From NCBI GenBank assembly GCA_039654915.1, contig CM077599.1, positions 71,144,001 through 71,208,000 of the forward strand: a DNA stretch of 64,000 nucleotides, given 5' to 3'. The DNA comes from Aquilaria yunnanensis (lineage: Eukaryota > Streptophyta > Magnoliopsida > Malvales > Thymelaeaceae). This document shows positions 60,801-64,000 of the stretch, one piece after another. How positions within the stretch are numbered: the first letter of the stretch is position 1; each line of letters begins with the position of its first letter. A program made the translations under genes and the position numbers. Below the pieces are notes generated by a model. The model saw nothing but the letters and a program-made list of their open reading frames with translations. It was not told the origin of the DNA and did not search any database.

Positions 60801-62987
60801 TATTGAAATGATAATTTTAAGAGTAATAAAATCATTTACTAAATATAGAATTGTGACAAAATTTTAAGATGGTCCAAAGTAGAATGTGTTGCATCAACAG
60901 AAAAAGCATGATTCAACCAAGTTACCTAAAAAAAACTAGTGATTCATTATGTCTCAATCATTTATTTTTTTCAAAAATGGCGCATTAGCCTCAGTCATGT
61001 TAGAATTTGGTCTTGCGCTTCTACTCTAAGTGGCAAAGTGCTAGGGACATAAATCTGGAGTCCCAGATCCAATCCTTTCCCCTACCCCAATATCACACAA
61101 TATCATCTAGTGCTAGTTTAGTTGCCTTTCGAGGTCCAAACAAACGAGCGGGCATTCTTCTTCCCTATGATGTAACTGCTTCTCCCAACTCCCAAAACAT
61201 GTGATAGCTGATTTTGAATACCCAGAAGAAAATATTAGAGTATTTTAGCTAAGATAACTAATTTGTGCTAATCTTTTCCTCTTGTAAAAACACAGGGCAG
61301 CATGAAATGGGAGAGACCGCCATTCAGACTCATGAGCCGACCAATGAACTACAACCCAGCACAAAAACTGCAGGAAACAGAGACGATCCTAAGGGCAATG
61401 GAAATGGCCTTAGAAACCATCACGCCTTCCTTCCCAATCACAATTCTGGACACAAATCTCAAACAAGGATTGCTTAATCTGGAACAGCACATCACTTTGA
61501 GCACAACCAAACAAGCCGATTCTATGACAGTCCCTGAATCAAAAGCCGAAAACATTGTCAAATTCCTCCATACCCTCCAACAAATCCCAACTTCCGACAA
61601 AGATTTAGCTCCCCTGTTCTTCATGTTCTGCCTCAAAACCCTTCACACTAAATCATTGCCTCAGAATTTCGAGAAGAATCCATCGACCCAAACCAACCCA
61701 TCTTCGGAGAAGGATAGATTTAGCTTCTCTTCATCAATTAAGACAATGTTAAAGAACAAAAGAGTGATTCACTCTTTCAAAACCTCACTCTCTCTGTTCC
61801 TAGCGGTTCTGTTAGGTTCCATCTACAGCAAGCCGAACGGCTATTGGTCGGCGCTTCCGCTGGCAATCAGTCTCGGCGGGCCGAGAGAGCCGACGTACAA
61901 AGTCTCGAACTTGAAAGCTCAAGGGACAGTCTTGGGGACGGTTTATGGAGTTCTGGGGAGTTCTCTGTTTGAAAGAGTCTTGCCGATAAGGTTTCTCTTG
62001 CTAATTCCTTGGTTCATTTTCTGTAGCTTTCTTCGCCGAAGCCGGATGTACGGGAACGCCGGCGGGATGGCTGCCGTCGTAGGGGCGGTTCTGATTCTGG
62101 GGAGGAAAAATTTCGGGCCGCCAAGCGAGTTCGCCATAGCAAGAATCGTAGAGGCTTATATTGGGTTTGCATGCTGGATTATGGTGGAGCTTGTGTTTCA
62201 ACCCACAAGAGCTTGTACATTGGCTAGGGCTAAGCTTAGTACAAGTCTTGAAATGTTGAGCAATTGCGTTGGATTGCTGAGTTTTAGATGTGGAAAAGAT
62301 GATAACTTTGCAGAGAATCTGAAGAATCTGAGAGCTGAAATGTGTGAAATGGGGAAGTTGATAGAGGAAGCTGAGGTGGAACCCAATTTCTGGTTCTTGC
62401 CTTACAATGGTGCTTGCTTCAATAAGCTTTTTGGGTCATTGTCAAAGATGGTGGATCTATTGGATTTTGGTGCGCAAGCAATTGGACTATTATGTGATGA
62501 CAAAGAATCACCTGTTTCAAAAGAGATTTGGAATAAGATTGATGAAGACCTCAATGTTTTCACTGAGTTGCTTGTGGGTTTGATGAAATGCCTTGAGGAG
62601 ATTTCCATGGTGAAATCAATCACGGTTCTTGAGAATGAAATCGAGAAAAATAATGTCCTTGCTTGTGATGTTGAGGCGGGAAAATCAAAGAACCCGGCCA
62701 TCTTTAGGGTTTTGGGATCAAATGGGGATGAGAGGAGAAGAGCGTTGGAATTGGATTCATTTCTTGAGCACTCCGGAGAAGTGGTGGATGGAATGGAGCA
62801 ATGTGAGGTTGAGGTGAAGAGCCAGATGGTTTTGAGCTTGGGTGCCCTTGGTTATTGTTTGGCAAGTTTGCTAGTAGAAAGTAAGAAGATTGAAGACGGA
62901 GTAAGGGAACTTATGCAGTGGGAGAATCCTTCTTCTCATATTAACTTACGTGAAATTGCATGTAAATTACATGCCTCGCATTGTTGA
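54835..62987 (+). CDS. FUSC / aromatic-acid-exporter-like membrane protein
   Basis: A predicted integral membrane transporter of the family annotated in plants as p-hydroxybenzoic acid efflux pump subunit-like or fusaric acid resistance-like; the substrate in plants is not established. Exons: 54835-55359, 60283-60450, 61296-62987. Both introns are phase 0 and GT-AG, and the product is 794 aa. The start was chosen as the first ATG after a CT-rich leader, opening MRILDDPLWR. Residues 12-165 form an N-terminal block of about five hydrophobic helices (SLATVIIGCATLYGP, AWSYVSTIILVTDGTLGDAL). A long soluble, helical linker follows. A second hydrophobic block (about 387-540) contains KPNGYWSALPLAISLGGPRE, MYGNAGGMAAVVGAVLILGR and IARIVEAYIGFACWIMVELV, the conserved FUSC core. 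The C-terminal ~250 residues are soluble. The order TM block, linker, TM block, soluble tail matches bacterial AaeB-type exporters. The Arabidopsis relative I have in mind is AT2G28780 (from memory). No break is seen. Confidence 0.93.
55430..55656. mobile_element. Degenerate Stowaway-like MITE in intron 1
   Basis: The left end ccttccgtgttaaattattt and reversed right end ctacatttgtcccatattct match each other and the Stowaway terminus loosely. It lies 70 bp downstream of the exon 1 donor of the FUSC gene. Confidence 0.4.
55681..55764. repeat. 42-bp tandem duplication in intron 1
   Basis: Two copies beginning attttactttttatacttaa lie at 55681-55722 and 55723-55764, with no mismatch seen. Confidence 0.9.
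57606..57672 (-). mobile_element. tRNA-derived SINE-like sequence in intron 1, antisense
   Basis: On the - strand it reads TTGGTCTAGTGGTTAAGG (A box) and, after about 25 nt, GTTCATGTTTCAACCCC (B-box-like). This is the head of a tRNA-derived SINE. A related B-box-like word (ccaattcgactcc) lies nearby at about 57748 on +. Confidence 0.45.
58981..59007. repeat. (GA)n microsatellite in intron 1
   Basis: Near-perfect GA tract with one GATA interruption. Confidence 0.92.
59706..60001. mobile_element. Foldback MITE in intron 1
   Basis: The left arm ggtcgagtacagaaatagcc is inverted at the right as ggtcaaatgcataaatagct. Both arms also share tactcggacac / tgctcggacac. The unit is about 296 bp and ends about 280 bp before exon 2. 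The target duplication is unclear. Confidence 0.55.
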
Positions 62988-63131
62988 AAGTGTGCTTCAA
63001 ATATATTTACAAAGAAAATGTTCTTACTTTATCTATGTTAGATTTTGAAATGGAATGTTGGTAATGAAGCAGCTACATGTTCTTTTAGCTGCGGAAACAT
63101 TCATTATATGAACATGTGAATGTATAAACTC

Positions 63132-63137
63132 AATAAA
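63132..63137 (+). terminator. Poly(A) signal of the FUSC gene
   Basis: AATAAA lies 145 nt after the stop codon at 62985-62987. It is the first canonical hexamer downstream, so the 3' end probably falls near 63150-63170. Confidence 0.6.
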
Positions 63138-63264
63138 TAACTGACAGGCAATTTCGATTTTAGTTTAGGAGTCTAAAAATAAACGAAAGGTGTTGATATT
63201 ATTCAAAGTTCTAATATTACGAAAACGACATTTCAGAGTCTCTAAAACCAACTCTATTCACTTA

Positions 63265-64000
63265 TTACAGAACCTGGGAAGCTGATCCAGCAGAATGCCT
63301 TGGATGATGAATGCAATTAGGTGCATGATTCTTGGAACATTGTCCTATCACCTGGATATTGGAGAGAAGCAAAGTCAGATAAAGATTGTTTTAGATATAT
63401 GTATAACATAAGCTGGTATGTTCCAACTAGTCATTAGTCGAATACACGTTCCCAGCAAAAGGTGAATGGAGCAGAGCAAAACAAAGGCAGGAATTATCTA
63501 GATGAGAAGCAAAGTGCGCCATCAACTACAAGTAATAATTTCCACTCTTCTAAGGAGATGAAGTTTTGCGCTTTATATGCCCTGTTTAATCTATCGTAAT
63601 GCCTAAAGAAAAAACTTACTAGACTACTTTTGACGGTACTATTGGACCATTATCAATCCTCCTTCCTCATAAATCAAATGATGCAGCATGATAGACAAAA
63701 GCAATAACTACCTGCCGGTCCTGCCCCAGCAACTATATGACCATTATTCGTGGTTGTAGTTATTGTAATACATGCAAGTATGCATAATACAATACCATCA
63801 AATTCCATTAGAATAGAAGTGGGACATGTGGCAAAAAAAAAAAAAAAGGGAAGCAACTGCCAGTGCTAGTAGGAATGGCAATTTGCTTGTGGTAAACCAT
63901 GTTTTCAAATGGACAAGAAAGAAACAACATAACATACCCAACGCATTGAAGCGTGAAAGAACCACTTTGAACATGCAAGCAATAGCAATTGGGAATGAAT
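63265..64000 (-). CDS. Tentative 3'-terminal exons of a gene running off the right edge
   Basis: On the - strand a likely last exon spans 63351 to 63265. It follows a good acceptor (tgcttctctccaatatccag) and encodes VIGQCSKNHAPNCIHHPRHS, then AGSASQVL and a TAA stop. A possible preceding exon, 64000 to 63938, ends at a TGG|GTATGT donor and joins in phase 0, reading LACSKWFFHASMRW at the junction. The Cys/His spacing hints at a metal-binding segment but I do not recognise the family. It would converge on the FUSC gene, with about 110-130 bp between 3' ends. The evidence is limited to splice signals and residue composition, so it could be spurious. Confidence 0.35.

Noticed and set aside
60684..60890. 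Possible Stowaway MITE in intron 2 starting ctctctgtcccatttttt
   Set aside because: The left end resembles a Stowaway terminus, but I could not align a convincing inverted right end.
61007..61204. 65-codon open frame in FUSC intron 2
   Set aside because: No acceptor and donor pair joins it in phase with exons 2 and 3, and they already connect in phase without it.
1..64000. CRISPR array, bacterial operon, rRNA or intact tRNA gene
   Set aside because: No regularly spaced repeat-spacer array, no bacterial gene organisation and no complete tRNA cloverleaf was seen. tRNA-like patches have degenerate boxes and fit SINE fragments better.

Overview
The window reads as nuclear DNA of a flowering plant, most likely a eudicot. 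It is AT-rich and gene-poor, its two complete genes are intron-rich with GT-AG junctions, and both encode plant-type proteins. The rest is mostly layered transposable elements with plant-style termini and target-site duplications. I cannot name the species.

Genes. (1) 16110-21012, + strand: a 12-exon gene for a PWI-domain, RS-rich nuclear protein related to SRRM1/SRm160, a splicing co-activator. I rebuilt it exon by exon and every intron phase closes to a single stop. (2) 54835-62987, + strand: a 3-exon gene for a large membrane protein of the FUSC / aromatic-acid-exporter-like family, with a 4.9-kb first intron full of small transposons. (3) 63265-64000, - strand: a tentative 3' end of a further gene that runs off the right edge and converges on gene 2.

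Layout. 1-6.8 kb: AT-rich DNA, two Mutator-like elements with long inverted termini, and a TRIM-like retroelement. 6.9-9.4 kb: decayed LINE sequence. 13.1-15.1 kb: an antisense Athila-type pol relic split by a small hAT element. 16.1-21 kb: the PWI gene. 21-25 kb: T-rich sequence with no gene. 26.7-36 kb: DNA transposons, including a hAT inside a hAT, a Mutator-like element inside a short tandem duplication, and Stowaway-like MITEs. 37-39.5 kb: minisatellite-like and GC-richer CT-rich DNA. 39.5-46.9 kb: a complete, non-autonomous Del/Tekay-like LTR retrotransposon with 5-bp target duplications, itself holding a solo LTR with its own 5-bp duplication. 50.7-54.5 kb: a Tourist-like MITE and a CACTA-like element with subterminal repeats. 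54.8-63 kb: the FUSC gene.

The two complete genes have no obvious functional link. The most interesting patterns are: several unrelated non-autonomous DNA transposons that each carry a GC-richer, partly open central block inside AT-rich arms; a Del/Tekay-like element that keeps gag and the last few codons of pol but lacks recognisable reverse transcriptase; and a run of frame-neutral exons in the RS region of the splicing gene. Transposon boundaries were set by hand alignment and target-site duplications, without a database search.
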